Shown here: piece by piece, positions 52,129 to 60,311 of the stretch
Layout: the number at the start of each line of letters is the position of its first letter
Position numbering within the stretch: position 1 is the first letter of the stretch
From: Aquabacterium olei
GTDB taxonomy: Bacteria > Pseudomonadota > Gammaproteobacteria > Burkholderiales > Burkholderiaceae_C
DNA length: 64,000 bases
Direction of reading: 5' to 3'
NCBI RefSeq assembly: GCF_003100395.1
Contig: NZ_CP029210.1
Location: 558,001 to 622,000 of the forward strand
Made by a program: the position numbers and the translations under genes
Notes under the pieces: model-generated
The model's database searches: none
Told to the model about the DNA's origin: nothing
The model's input: the letters and a program-made list of their open reading frames with translations, nothing else

Positions 52129-54819
52129 ATGGACCAGCACTACCTCACCCCGCTTTTCGCCCCCCGCTCCATCGTTGTCTTCGCCGGCCAGGCCGGTGAG
52201 CCCGAGGCGCTGTCGTCCCATGCCCGTGCGCTGCTCGCGGCCCTGAAAGCCCAGCGCTACCAGGGCAGCCTGCAGTTCGTCGACACGCAGACCAGTGGCA
52301 CGCTGGCCGACCTGGCCCAGGTCAAGGCCGATCTGGCCCTGATCGCGCTGCCGCCGGCCGAGATCGCCCCGGCGATGGAGCTGGCCGCGCGCATGGCGTG
52401 CCGCACGGTGATGGTGCTGTCCAGCGGGATCGGGGCCGAGTTGGCCGGTGAACTGCACCGCCTAGCGCGGCGCGAGGGCCTGTACCTGCTGGGCCCGAAC
52501 TGCCTGGGTTTCCAGCGTCCGGTGCTGGGCCTGAACGCCGGGGCCATCGGCAACCTGGCCGAAGCCGGCCCGCTGGCGCTGGTGTCGCAGTCGGGCTCGC
52601 TGACGGCGGCCATGCTGGACTGGGCCGAGAAGAATGCGGTGGGCTTCTCGTCGGTCGTGTCCCTCGGCCCGCACACCAGCGTGGGGCTGGCCGAAACGCT
52701 CGACTTCCTGGCCAGCGACCCGCACACCAAGAGCATCCTGGTCTACATGGAAGGCATCTCCGACGCGCGCCGCTTCATGAGCGCGCTGCGCTCGGCCGCC
52801 AACGCCAAACCGGTGCTGGTGCTGAAGTCCGGCCGCCGTCCGGAAGGCAACGAGGCCGCGCAGACGCACAGCAGCGCCATCGTCGGCAGCGACGACGTGT
52901 TCGATGCGGCCCTGCGCCGCGCGGGCGCCGTGCGCGTGAAGTCCTTTGTCGAGCTGTTCTCGGCGGCCAAATGCCTGGCCTCGCGCTACCGGCCGGTGGG
53001 CAAGCGCCTGGCCATCGTCACCAATGGCGGCGGGCCGGGCGTGCTGGCAGCCGACTGGGTCAACGAGATCGACCTGCAGCTGGGCCGGCTGGCGCCCGAG
53101 GCGGCGGCCGCACTGCGCCCGCAACTGCCCGAGCTGGCCTCGCTGGCCGACCTGATCGACCTGTCGGAAGACGCCGGCCCCGACCACTACGAAGCGGCCA
53201 TCCAGGCCGCCAACCACGACCGCACCATCGACGGCCTGTTGGTCATCTATTCGCCCAAGGTGGGCGGCGACGCGCTCGCCGTGGCCCAGGCCGTGGCCCG
53301 GTGCAAGGCCGCGATCGCCAAGCCGCTGCTGTCGTGCTGGATGGGCGATGCCTCGGTGGGTGAGGCCCGCGTGGCGCTGAACGACGCCAGCATCCCGAGC
53401 TTTCGCACGCCCGAGGCGGCCGTGGGCGCCTTCGGCAACCTCTCGCAGTTCTATCAGAACCAGCTGCTGCTGCAGCAGACCCCGCCGCCGCTGACCACCC
53501 TGGCCAAGCCCGACATCGAGGGCGCGCGCCTGGTGATCGAAAGCGTGCTGGCCGAGCGCCGCAAGGTGCTGACCGAGATGGAGTCGAAGACGCTGCTGTC
53601 GGCCTTCCACATCCCGGTGACGGAAACCATTCTGGCGCGCAGCGCGCACGAGGCCATGATGATCGCCACGCAGATGGGCTTTCCGGTGGCGCTCAAGATC
53701 GACTCGCCCGACATCAGCCACAAGTCGGACGTGCAGGGCGTGGTGCTCAACATCATGAACGGCACGGCGGTGCGCGACGCCTACAACGACATGATGGAGC
53801 GCGTGAGCCACCTGCAGCCCAAGGCCCGCATCAACGGCGTGACGGTGCAGCAGATGGCGCGCACGCGCCGTGGTCGCGAGATCTACATCGGCGTGGTCAC
53901 CGATGACCCGTTCGGGCCGGTGATCGCCTTCGGTGCGGGCGGCACGATGATCGAGCTGATCAACGACCGCGCGATGGAGCTGCCACCGCTGAACCAGTAT
54001 CTGGCGCGCCGGCTCATCGAGCGCTCGCGCGTGGCCGAGACGCTGGGTGACTGGCGTGGCGCCGGCGCGGTCGACATGGAGGTGCTCGAGCAGGTGCTGT
54101 TGCGCGTGTCGGAGATGGTGTGCGAGCTGCCGCAGCTGCGCGAGATGGACATCAACCCCATCATCATCGACGAGCATGGTGCGGTGGCGGTCGATGCCCG
54201 CATCGTGATCGACAGTGCAGCCCAGGCCATCGGGGGCCGGGCGAACGCCTATGGGCACCTGCCCATCCTGCCCTACCCGGCGCGTTTCGAGCAGGTCTGG
54301 CCGATGCGCGGCGGTGGCGAGTACACCGTGCGCCCCATCCACACCGCCGATGCGCAGATGCTGCAGGAGCTGGTGCACAACCTCTCGCCGGAGAGCCGCT
54401 ACTTCCGCTTCGTGTCGTCGATGACCGAGCTGCCGCCGGCCATGCTGGCCAAGTTCACGCTCATCGACTACGACCGCGAGATGGCGCTGGTGGCCGTCTA
54501 CAAGGAACGCCACGCCGACGAGCAGGGCGAGATCACCGAGCGCGAACGCGTGATCGGGGTGTCGCGCTACATCACCAACCCCGACCAGACCACCTGCGAG
54601 TTCTCGCTGGTGGTGGCCGATGACTTTGGCGGCAAGGGCCTGGGCTCGCGCCTGATGGAAAGCATCATGGACGTGGCGCGCGAGCGCGGGCTGGCCGAGA
54701 TCCAGGGCCTGGTGCTGGCCAACAACGACAGCATGCTGCGCCTGATGCGCAGCCTGGGCTTCACGGTCAAGTCCTATCCGGACGACCCCGACTTCAAGCT
54801 GGTGACGCACGCCCTGTGA
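52129..54819 (+). CDS. Pat-like protein acetyltransferase (NDP-forming acyl-CoA synthetase domain plus GNAT)
   Basis: An 896-residue fusion. Domains in order: CoA-binding (LAPRSIVVFAG-like start, LLGPNCLGFQRP), succinyl-CoA-ligase-like (SQSGSLTAAMLDWAEKN, TNGGGPGVLAAD), ATP-grasp (VALKIDSPDISHKSDVQG, VTVQQMARTRRGREIYIGV), and a C-terminal GNAT (VRPIHTADAQMLQELVHNLS, EFSLVVADDFGGKGLGSRLM). This is the architecture of Pat/YfiQ enzymes that acetylate lysines and switch off acyl-CoA synthetases. It starts eight bases after the deacetylase, suggesting a writer/eraser operon. PrpE in this window carries the typical target lysine. Confidence 0.92.
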   Translation: MDQHYLTPLFAPRSIVVFAGQAGEPEALSSHARALLAALKAQRYQGSLQFVDTQTSGTLADLAQVKADLALIALPPAEIAPAMELAARMACRTVMVLSSGIGAELAGELHRLARREGLYLLGPNCLGFQRPVLGLNAGAIGNLAEAGPLALVSQSGSLTAAMLDWAEKNAVGFSSVVSLGPHTSVGLAETLDFLASDPHTKSILVYMEGISDARRFMSALRSAANAKPVLVLKSGRRPEGNEAAQTHSSAIVGSDDVFDAALRRAGAVRVKSFVELFSAAKCLASRYRPVGKRLAIVTNGGGPGVLAADWVNEIDLQLGRLAPEAAAALRPQLPELASLADLIDLSEDAGPDHYEAAIQAANHDRTIDGLLVIYSPKVGGDALAVAQAVARCKAAIAKPLLSCWMGDASVGEARVALNDASIPSFRTPEAAVGAFGNLSQFYQNQLLLQQTPPPLTTLAKPDIEGARLVIESVLAERRKVLTEMESKTLLSAFHIPVTETILARSAHEAMMIATQMGFPVALKIDSPDISHKSDVQGVVLNIMNGTAVRDAYNDMMERVSHLQPKARINGVTVQQMARTRRGREIYIGVVTDDPFGPVIAFGAGGTMIELINDRAMELPPLNQYLARRLIERSRVAETLGDWRGAGAVDMEVLEQVLLRVSEMVCELPQLREMDINPIIIDEHGAVAVDARIVIDSAAQAIGGRANAYGHLPILPYPARFEQVWPMRGGGEYTVRPIHTADAQMLQELVHNLSPESRYFRFVSSMTELPPAMLAKFTLIDYDREMALVAVYKERHADEQGEITERERVIGVSRYITNPDQTTCEFSLVVADDFGGKGLGSRLMESIMDVARERGLAEIQGLVLANNDSMLRLMRSLGFTVKSYPDDPDFKLVTHAL

Positions 54820-54837
54820 CGGGCGCGGTTTGAGCAC

Positions 54838-54861
54838 GGGGGCCGCATGTGGCGAGCCCCC
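54838..54861. terminator. Hairpin between convergent acetyltransferase and ribH genes
   Basis: GGGGGC-CGC, loop ATGTG, GCG-A-GCCCCC: a nine-pair GC-rich stem with one bulge, placed between two convergent genes. It lacks a T-tract on either strand, so terminator function is uncertain. Confidence 0.4.
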
Positions 54862-54870
54862 GCGGGTGCA

Positions 54871-55380
54871 TCAGGCCGTGACGGCCGCCACCTGCTGCAG
54901 GCTGGCCAGCGTCATCACGCAGGCCCGGGCGGCCTCGGCGCCCTTGGTCACGAAGTGCGTGTGGAAGTAGCGGTGATGCTGGTCGTGCTCGTGGAAGTGG
55001 TGCGGCGTGAGCACCACCGAGAACACGGGCACCTCGGTGTCGAGCTGCACGCGCATCAGGCCGTCGATCACGGCCGTGGCCACGAAATCGTGCCGGTAGA
55101 TGCCGCCGTCGACCACCAGACCGGTGGCCACGATGGCGTCGAAGCGGCCGGAGGCGGCCAGCTTCTTGGCATGCAGCGGGATCTCGAAGGCGCCCGGCAC
55201 GGTGAACACCTGCACGGCATCGGTGGCGCAGCCCAGGCGGGCCAGTTCGGCGAGAAAGCCTTCGCGGGCCTGGCCGACGATCTCGGTGTGCCAGCTGGCC
55301 TGGATCAGGGCCACGCGGGGGCGCTGCGGCAGCTTGCCGGCAGCAGGAAGGGAAGCAGAAGGAAGGTCAGACTGATTCAT
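54871..55380 (-). CDS. ribH: 6,7-dimethyl-8-ribityllumazine synthase, type II-like
   Basis: Penultimate riboflavin step, 169 residues. VALIQASWHTEIVGQAREGF resembles type II lumazine synthases (RibH2), which start with a W-H segment. VPGAFEIPLHAKKLA, ATGLVVDGGIYRHDFVA and SVVLTPHHFHEHDQHH are the substrate-site segments. The rich His loop HFHEHDQHHRYFHTH is unusual. ATG 55380 follows a long leader containing an FMN riboswitch, so synthesis should fall when FMN is abundant. No other rib genes are in the window. Confidence 0.92.
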   Translation of the reverse strand: MNQSDLPSASLPAAGKLPQRPRVALIQASWHTEIVGQAREGFLAELARLGCATDAVQVFTVPGAFEIPLHAKKLAASGRFDAIVATGLVVDGGIYRHDFVATAVIDGLMRVQLDTEVPVFSVVLTPHHFHEHDQHHRYFHTHFVTKGAEAARACVMTLASLQQVAAVTA

Positions 55381-55510
55381 GGCTCGTGAAACGACAACGG
55401 GTCCAGAAATCAGGGCGCACGACAACACCGCCCGTCTGGCGCGCGCAGGCGTGTGCCGCCGCGAAGGCGCACGCACCCGCACCCGTCCAGCGGGGCAGGG
55501 ATCGCGCTCT

Positions 55511-55656
55511 CTTTCATCCGGACTGTGACCGTCGGCCCTGGCATCTGACCAGGTCTGCTGACCCTCGCCCTGCCGAAGCAGTGCGAGGCGCTCGCGGGCT
55601 CGAGGCCCGAAGGCCTCCTACCGCCGGTGGGGAATTCCGCCCCGCCCTGAGAACGC
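55511..55656 (-). promoter_or_regulatory. FMN riboswitch (RFN element)
   Basis: On the minus strand the conserved RFN blocks appear in order: GGGCGGGGCGGAATTCCCC, then ACCGGCGGTA, a variable hairpin (GGAGGCCTTCGGGCCT), GAGCCCGCGAGCG, and the closing GGCCGACGGTCACAGTCCGG with GATGAAAGA. The 324-base gap between ribH and the upstream membrane gene is otherwise without a gene. About 130 bases of leader separate it from the ribH ATG; I could not identify a clear terminator or sequestering stem there. Confidence 0.93.
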
Positions 55657-55704
55657 TCTGCCCCGGCCGGCGAAGGCCGGAGCAGGCGACCATTGTAGGG
55701 GCGC

Positions 55705-56106
55705 TCACATCGGCCCGGGCAGCAGCTTCAGTCCGAGCAGCAGCACCGAGGTCACGGCGTTATAGGTGATGCCCAGCACCGCCTGCACGTAGAACACGGC
55801 CGACAGCACCTGGGCGCTGAAGCCGTGCTCGATCACCACGGCCAGGCCAAAGCACAGGGCCGAGTACACCGCCCAGCGCCGCAGGTAGGTGGGCAGCCAG
55901 CGCACCTGCTGCTGGTTGTGGCGCCACGCGGCCGCGCGCTCGAAGAGGTTGGGCCGGTTGACGTCGCGGAACAGCCAGCCGAAGAACCAATAGCGGTACA
56001 GCAGCTGCCGGAAGGGCAGTGGCACGGGCACTGTGTCGTCCGTCATCACGCCGACGGTGCGGCCGCTCAGTGAAGGCGGCGGGTTGTCTGAACGGGAAGA
56101 GGTCAT
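55705..56106 (-). CDS. Small membrane protein of unknown function
   Basis: A 133-residue protein. A soluble, Pro/Ser-rich head leads into LPFRQLLYRYWFFGWLFRDV and NRPNLFERAAAWRHNQQ. Two hydrophobic helices follow (AVYSALCFGLAVVIEHGF and AVLGITYNAVTSVLLLGLKL). I recognise no family. It lies upstream of the riboswitch on the same strand, and 77 bases downstream of the helicase start region, on no evident operon. Confidence 0.7.
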   Translation of the reverse strand: MTSSRSDNPPPSLSGRTVGVMTDDTVPVPLPFRQLLYRYWFFGWLFRDVNRPNLFERAAAWRHNQQQVRWLPTYLRRWAVYSALCFGLAVVIEHGFSAQVLSAVFYVQAVLGITYNAVTSVLLLGLKLLPGPM

Positions 56107-56183
56107 GGCGCGCTCCAGGCCGATGCGCCCATGGTGCCAAGGCCGGCCGCCGATCAGGGCCGGGACAGACCCGACCTTGTGCC

Positions 56184-57494
56184 TCAGAGGGCTTTGCGGC
56201 GCGGTGTGCGAGCGGCGTCGGCTGCGGCCTGTGCTGCCTGTTCGCGCAGCTTGTCCTTCTTGCTCTTGCGCCGGCCCTTGATGCCTCCGGTGCCGGGCGG
56301 CGTGCCGGGGGCGTCCGCCGTCGTCTCGTCGCCATTGGCCGTGGCCGGCTGCGGACGGGGCTCGATGCCAGGCACGGTCTCGCGCGGCACACGCAGGCCC
56401 TGGCGCTTCTCGATCAGGCGGAAATGCGATTCGCTCTCGGGCGGCACGAAGCTGTAGGCCGTGCCCGCCTCGCCCGCGCGGCCGGTGCGGCCGATGCGGT
56501 GGATGTGATCGGCCGGCGAGCGCGCCAGGTCGTAGTTCACCACCACCGGCAGGCTGGCGATGTCGATGCCGCGGGCGGCCACGTCGGTGGCGACCACGAC
56601 CTGAAGCTCGCCCTGCTTGAGCGCGGCCAGCGTGGCGCGGCGCGTGCCCTGGCTCAGCTCGCCATGAAAGGCGGCTGCGTGCACGCCATTGCGGGCGAGC
56701 TTGTGCGCCACCAGCTCGGCGCCGTACTTGCTGGCCACGAAGACGAGCATGCGGTCGTTCGGGTGCTCGTTTGCGATCAGGTGGCGCAGCAGCATGGTGC
56801 GCTGCTCGGCGTCGACCACCAGCGCGCGCTGGCGGATGTCGGGCAGGGTCTCAGGCGCATCGGCGACCGTGACCTGCACCGGGCGATGCAGCACGTGCTC
56901 GGCCAGCCCGGCCACCTCGTCCGGGTACGTCGCGGAGAACAACGCCGTCTGGCGCCGCGCCGGCAGCCACGACAGGATCTGGGACAGCTCGTCGGCAAAG
57001 CCCAGCTGCAGCAGGCGGTCGGCCTCGTCCAGCACCAGGGTGGCCACGGTGGACAGCGTCAGGGCCCGGTGCTGCACCAGGTCGATCAGGCGGCCCGGCG
57101 TGGCGATGACGAGGTCGGCCCCGCCGCGCAGGTGCATCAGCTGGGGGTTGATCGACACGCCGCCGTACACGACGGCAAGTTTGGGCCGCTGCGGCCAGTC
57201 GGCACACAGCTCGGCCAGCGTGGCGCCCACCTGATCGGCCAGTTCACGCGTGGGCACCAGCACCAGGCCGCGCACGGCACGGGGCGTGCGGCGCTCGGCC
57301 TGCAGCCAGTGCGCCAGCAGGGGCAGGGCGTAGGCCAGGGTCTTGCCCGAGCCGGTCTGGGCCTGGGCCAGCATGTCGCGGCCAGCCAGCAGCGGCGGCA
57401 CCGCTTCGACCTGAACCGGGGTGGGGGTGGACAGGCCCAGGGTGCTCAGGGCATTGAGCAGGGCGGAAGGCAGGGCCAGATCGGCAAAGGACAT
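56184..57494 (-). CDS. DEAD-box RNA helicase
   Basis: A 436-residue ATP-dependent RNA helicase of the RhlE/DeaD type. Q-motif region FADLALPSALLNALSTLGLS, Walker A AQTGSGKTLAYALPLL, DEAD box VLDEADRLL, motif III SATYPDE, and HRIGRTGRAGEAG. The C-terminus is basic (RRKSKKDKLREQAAQ, TPRRKAL), typical for RNA binding. ATG 57494 gives the family start. Likely acts in ribosome assembly or RNA decay at low temperature. Confidence 0.93.
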   Translation of the reverse strand: MSFADLALPSALLNALSTLGLSTPTPVQVEAVPPLLAGRDMLAQAQTGSGKTLAYALPLLAHWLQAERRTPRAVRGLVLVPTRELADQVGATLAELCADWPQRPKLAVVYGGVSINPQLMHLRGGADLVIATPGRLIDLVQHRALTLSTVATLVLDEADRLLQLGFADELSQILSWLPARRQTALFSATYPDEVAGLAEHVLHRPVQVTVADAPETLPDIRQRALVVDAEQRTMLLRHLIANEHPNDRMLVFVASKYGAELVAHKLARNGVHAAAFHGELSQGTRRATLAALKQGELQVVVATDVAARGIDIASLPVVVNYDLARSPADHIHRIGRTGRAGEAGTAYSFVPPESESHFRLIEKRQGLRVPRETVPGIEPRPQPATANGDETTADAPGTPPGTGGIKGRRKSKKDKLREQAAQAAADAARTPRRKAL

Positions 57495-57586
57495 GCGGGG
57501 GCGGGGGCCGGGGGCCGTTCGGGTGCAGCAGGGGGCGCGGGGCCCAAGGGCGCGAGTGTACGCGGCGGGGCTCGGCTGCGGGGGCG

Positions 57587-57611
57587 GTTGTCCCCATTTC
57601 CTGTGGACAAC
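57587..57611. promoter_or_regulatory. Inverted repeat in the divergent helicase/MFS region
   Basis: GTTGTCC, 11 bases, GGACAAC. The right arm with its flank reads TTGTCCACA on the minus strand, one base from the E. coli DnaA box. It sits between divergent genes, so an operator or DnaA-bound site is possible. Confidence 0.4.
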
Positions 57612-57753
57612 TTTGTTGGCAAGCGGGGGGGAACCGGGTTTCTCCCAGGGAAGCGGGCTGGGGTGCTCGGAAATGTGGCAATCCACAAGGCCCTGCGCGG
57701 GCCCGACGGGGAAGGCTTGGCGACAATCCGGGTTTGCGTCCCATCTGTTTCCC

Positions 57754-59007
57754 ATGACCTCCTCTGCCAGCGACACCGCCCCGGCGACCACGCCGATGTG
57801 GACCCGACGCGGCACGGCCGCCTACCGCCGCATCAGCGTCGCCCTGTTCCTGGCGGGCTTTGCCACGTTCTCGCTGCTGTACGGCGTGCAGCCCCTGTTG
57901 CCGGCCATCGCACAGGCCTTTGGTGTGAGCCCGGCCGAGAGCTCGCTGGCGCTGTCGCTGTCGACAGGCATGCTGGCGTTCGCCATCCTCGGGGCCGGCG
58001 CAGTGTCGTCGGCCGTGGCGCGCCGGCCGCTGATGGGCGCGTCGATGTGCGCCGCGGCGGTGCTCAACATTGTGGCCGCGCTGGTGCCCGACTGGCATGC
58101 GCTGCTGGTGGCGCGGGCCGTCGCGGGCTTCGTGCTGGGCGGGGTGCCGGCGGTGGCCATGGCCTACCTGGCAGAAGAGATCGAGCCGCCCGGTCTGGGC
58201 CTGGCCATGGGCCTGTATGTGGGCGGCACGGCCTTCGGCGGCATGATGGGCCGCATCGGCATCAGCGTGCTGACCGAGTTCATGGGCTGGCGCGCGGCGC
58301 TGATCTGCCTGGGGGTGATCGGTCTGGCGGCCGCGGCCGGGTTTGCCGCGCTGCTGCCCGCCTCGCGCAACTTCGTGCCGCGTCGGGGGCAGGCCTGGTC
58401 CGACCATGTGGGGCACTGGGCTGCGCACCTGCGCCAGCCCGGCCTGCCGCGCCTGTTTGCGATCGCGGGGCTGCTGATGGGCGCCTTCGTGACGGTCTAC
58501 AACTACATCGGCTTCCGGCTGGTGCTGCCGCCCTATGACCTGAACCAGACCCAGATCGGGCTGATCTTCACGGCCTATGTGTTCGGCATCGTGTCTTCGG
58601 CGGTGGCCGGGGCGCTGGCCGATCGCTTCGGTCGCTGGCCGGTGATGGTGTCGGGCATGGTGTGCATGGGCGCTGGTCTGATGCTGACCTGCGTGACGCC
58701 GCTGGGGGGCGTGGTGGCGGGCATCGTCGGGCTCACATTCGGCTTCTTCGTGGCCCACGCCGTGGCCAGCGGCTGGGTGGGGCGCCTGGCCGTGGGCAGC
58801 AAGGGGCATGCGTCGTCGCTGTACCTGCTGTCGTACTACCTGGGCTCGAGCGTCATGGGCTCGGTGGGCGGGTGGTTCTGGGGTCACGGGGGCTGGTGGC
58901 CGGTGGCGGGCTTCACGCTCGTGTTGGTGGGGCTGGCGCTGTGGTCGGCCTGGGGCCTGCGGCGCGTCGATGTCGCGCGGCAGCCGGGCGCTACGATGGG
59001 TGCATGA
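57754..59007 (+). CDS. MFS transporter, YnfM-like
   Basis: Twelve-helix permease of 417 residues. LFLAGFATFSLLYGVQPLLP and MGLYVGGTAFGGMMGRIG are typical of the YnfM/CynX-like arabinose-efflux subgroup. Also PYDLNQTQIGLIFTAYVFG and LLSYYLGSSVMGSVGGWFW. Likely an efflux permease for a small metabolite. It overlaps the following hydratase-family gene by four bases (ATGA at 59004-59007), which suggests a shared substrate. Confidence 0.88.
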   Translation: MTSSASDTAPATTPMWTRRGTAAYRRISVALFLAGFATFSLLYGVQPLLPAIAQAFGVSPAESSLALSLSTGMLAFAILGAGAVSSAVARRPLMGASMCAAAVLNIVAALVPDWHALLVARAVAGFVLGGVPAVAMAYLAEEIEPPGLGLAMGLYVGGTAFGGMMGRIGISVLTEFMGWRAALICLGVIGLAAAAGFAALLPASRNFVPRRGQAWSDHVGHWAAHLRQPGLPRLFAIAGLLMGAFVTVYNYIGFRLVLPPYDLNQTQIGLIFTAYVFGIVSSAVAGALADRFGRWPVMVSGMVCMGAGLMLTCVTPLGGVVAGIVGLTFGFFVAHAVASGWVGRLAVGSKGHASSLYLLSYYLGSSVMGSVGGWFWGHGGWWPVAGFTLVLVGLALWSAWGLRRVDVARQPGATMGA

Positions 59008-59894
59008 ACGCCGCCCTGACGCCCGCCCCGCTGTACCCCCATCTGACGCTGAACGACGAAGCCCAGCTGGCCCCCGACCGCCTGGCGGTGCTGGCCGAGG
59101 CCGGTGCGGTGCTGGCCGAACGCCGCCGTGGCGGGCGCCGTGGCCCCTTGCTGCCGGATGCCATGCGCCCACGCACCCATGCCGAAGCGCTGGCCGTGCA
59201 GGCGGCGGTGGCGCGGTTGCTGGGCTGGCCGGTGGCCGGCTGGAAGTGCGCCTTGCCCGCGCCGGGCAAGCTGGTGGTGGCGCCCATCTACGCACCCACG
59301 GTGTGCCGGGCAGAGGCAGAGGGCCCGCGGTCTGCAGCGCCCGTGGCCACCGCCTGGCCGTGGGTGGGCGATGGCGCCCCGGCCGTGCGGGTCGAGCCCG
59401 AACTGGCCTTCGTGCTGGCCACCGACCTTCCCCCCCGCGCGGAGACCTGGTCGCCCGCCGAGGTGGATTCGGCCGTGGAGGCCACGCACCTGGCGCTGGA
59501 GCTGATCGATTCGCGCTATGCGGCCGATGCCGCGCCCTCTTTTGAAGACAAGCTGGCCGACGGGCTGGTGAACCAGGGGTTGTTCGTCGGTCCTCGGGTC
59601 GATGGTGAGGCGGCCCGCAAAGCCGTGCGCTTCCCCATCACCATTCAGATGCCGGGGCAGCCGGATGCGGTGCGTGACGGCGTGATGCCCGATGGCTTGC
59701 CGCGCGGCCCGTTGCACTGGCTGGCCGAGTTTCTGCGACAGCAGGGCACAGGCTTGCGGGCGGGGCAGGTGGTCATCACCGGTTCGTATGCCGGGGCGTT
59801 CGACCTGCCGTGCGGTGTGCCGGTTCAGCTGCGCTACGGCACGCTGGGCACCCTGTCCGTGTGCCTGCACGCCCGCACCGGCGGTCTCGATTGA
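59004..59894 (+). CDS. 2-keto-4-pentenoate hydratase/FAH family protein
   Basis: A 296-residue protein of the MhpD-like hydratase/decarboxylase family. AVQAAVARLLGWPVAGWKCA, VEPELAFVLATDLP with the metal-binding Glu pair, THLALELIDSRYAADAAPSF and NQGLFVGPRV are family segments. Relatives hydrate or decarboxylate unsaturated keto acids from aromatic-ring cleavage. Nearby catBCA is the ortho pathway, which does not need this step, so the actual substrate is uncertain. Coupled to the MFS gene by overlap. Confidence 0.83.
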   Translation: MNAALTPAPLYPHLTLNDEAQLAPDRLAVLAEAGAVLAERRRGGRRGPLLPDAMRPRTHAEALAVQAAVARLLGWPVAGWKCALPAPGKLVVAPIYAPTVCRAEAEGPRSAAPVATAWPWVGDGAPAVRVEPELAFVLATDLPPRAETWSPAEVDSAVEATHLALELIDSRYAADAAPSFEDKLADGLVNQGLFVGPRVDGEAARKAVRFPITIQMPGQPDAVRDGVMPDGLPRGPLHWLAEFLRQQGTGLRAGQVVITGSYAGAFDLPCGVPVQLRYGTLGTLSVCLHARTGGLD

Positions 59895-59909
59895 CCTGGC
59901 AGGCCTGGC

Positions 59910-60302
59910 CTACCGAGCGGTTTCGTACAGCTCCAGCGGCAGATCGTCGGGGTCGGCGAAGAAGGTGAAGCGTTGCCCGGTGAGCTCGTCCACGCGGATG
60001 GGTTCGACCGCGACGCCATGGGCCTGCAAGTGGGCCACCGCAGCATCGAGGTCTTCGACCGAAAAGGCCAGGTGGCGCAGGCCCCGGGCTTCGGGATAAG
60101 ACGGCCGTGGCGGCCGATCGGGAAACGAGAACAGTTCGAGCTGTCCACCGTCCGGCAGGGCGAGGTCGAGCTTGTGTGACTGGCGTTCGGCCCGCCAGGT
60201 TTCGGCCAGCACGCGCAGGCCCAGCACCTCGGTGTAGAAGGCCTTGCTGCGCGGGTAGTCGCCGCAGATGAGGGCGACGTGGTGGATGCGGGTGAGCTGC
60301 AT
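59910..60302 (-). CDS. VOC family protein, YaeR-like
   Basis: A 130-residue glyoxalase-fold metalloprotein. IHHVALICGDYPRSKAFYTE, LPDGGQLELFSFP, GLRHLAFSVEDLDAAV and FFADPDDLPLELYE match YaeR/SMU1112c-like VOC proteins. His8, the Glu of LELF, His of RHLAF and the final Glu are likely metal ligands. Substrate unknown. It lies next to the CatR-type regulator on the same strand, nine bases downstream of its stop. Confidence 0.88.
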   Translation of the reverse strand: MQLTRIHHVALICGDYPRSKAFYTEVLGLRVLAETWRAERQSHKLDLALPDGGQLELFSFPDRPPRPSYPEARGLRHLAFSVEDLDAAVAHLQAHGVAVEPIRVDELTGQRFTFFADPDDLPLELYETAR

Positions 60303-60311
60303 GCGCCGATG

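Noticed and set aside
52462..54837. 791-codon frame opposite the Pat-like gene
   Set aside because: Antisense to a gene with clear domains; no recognisable motif.
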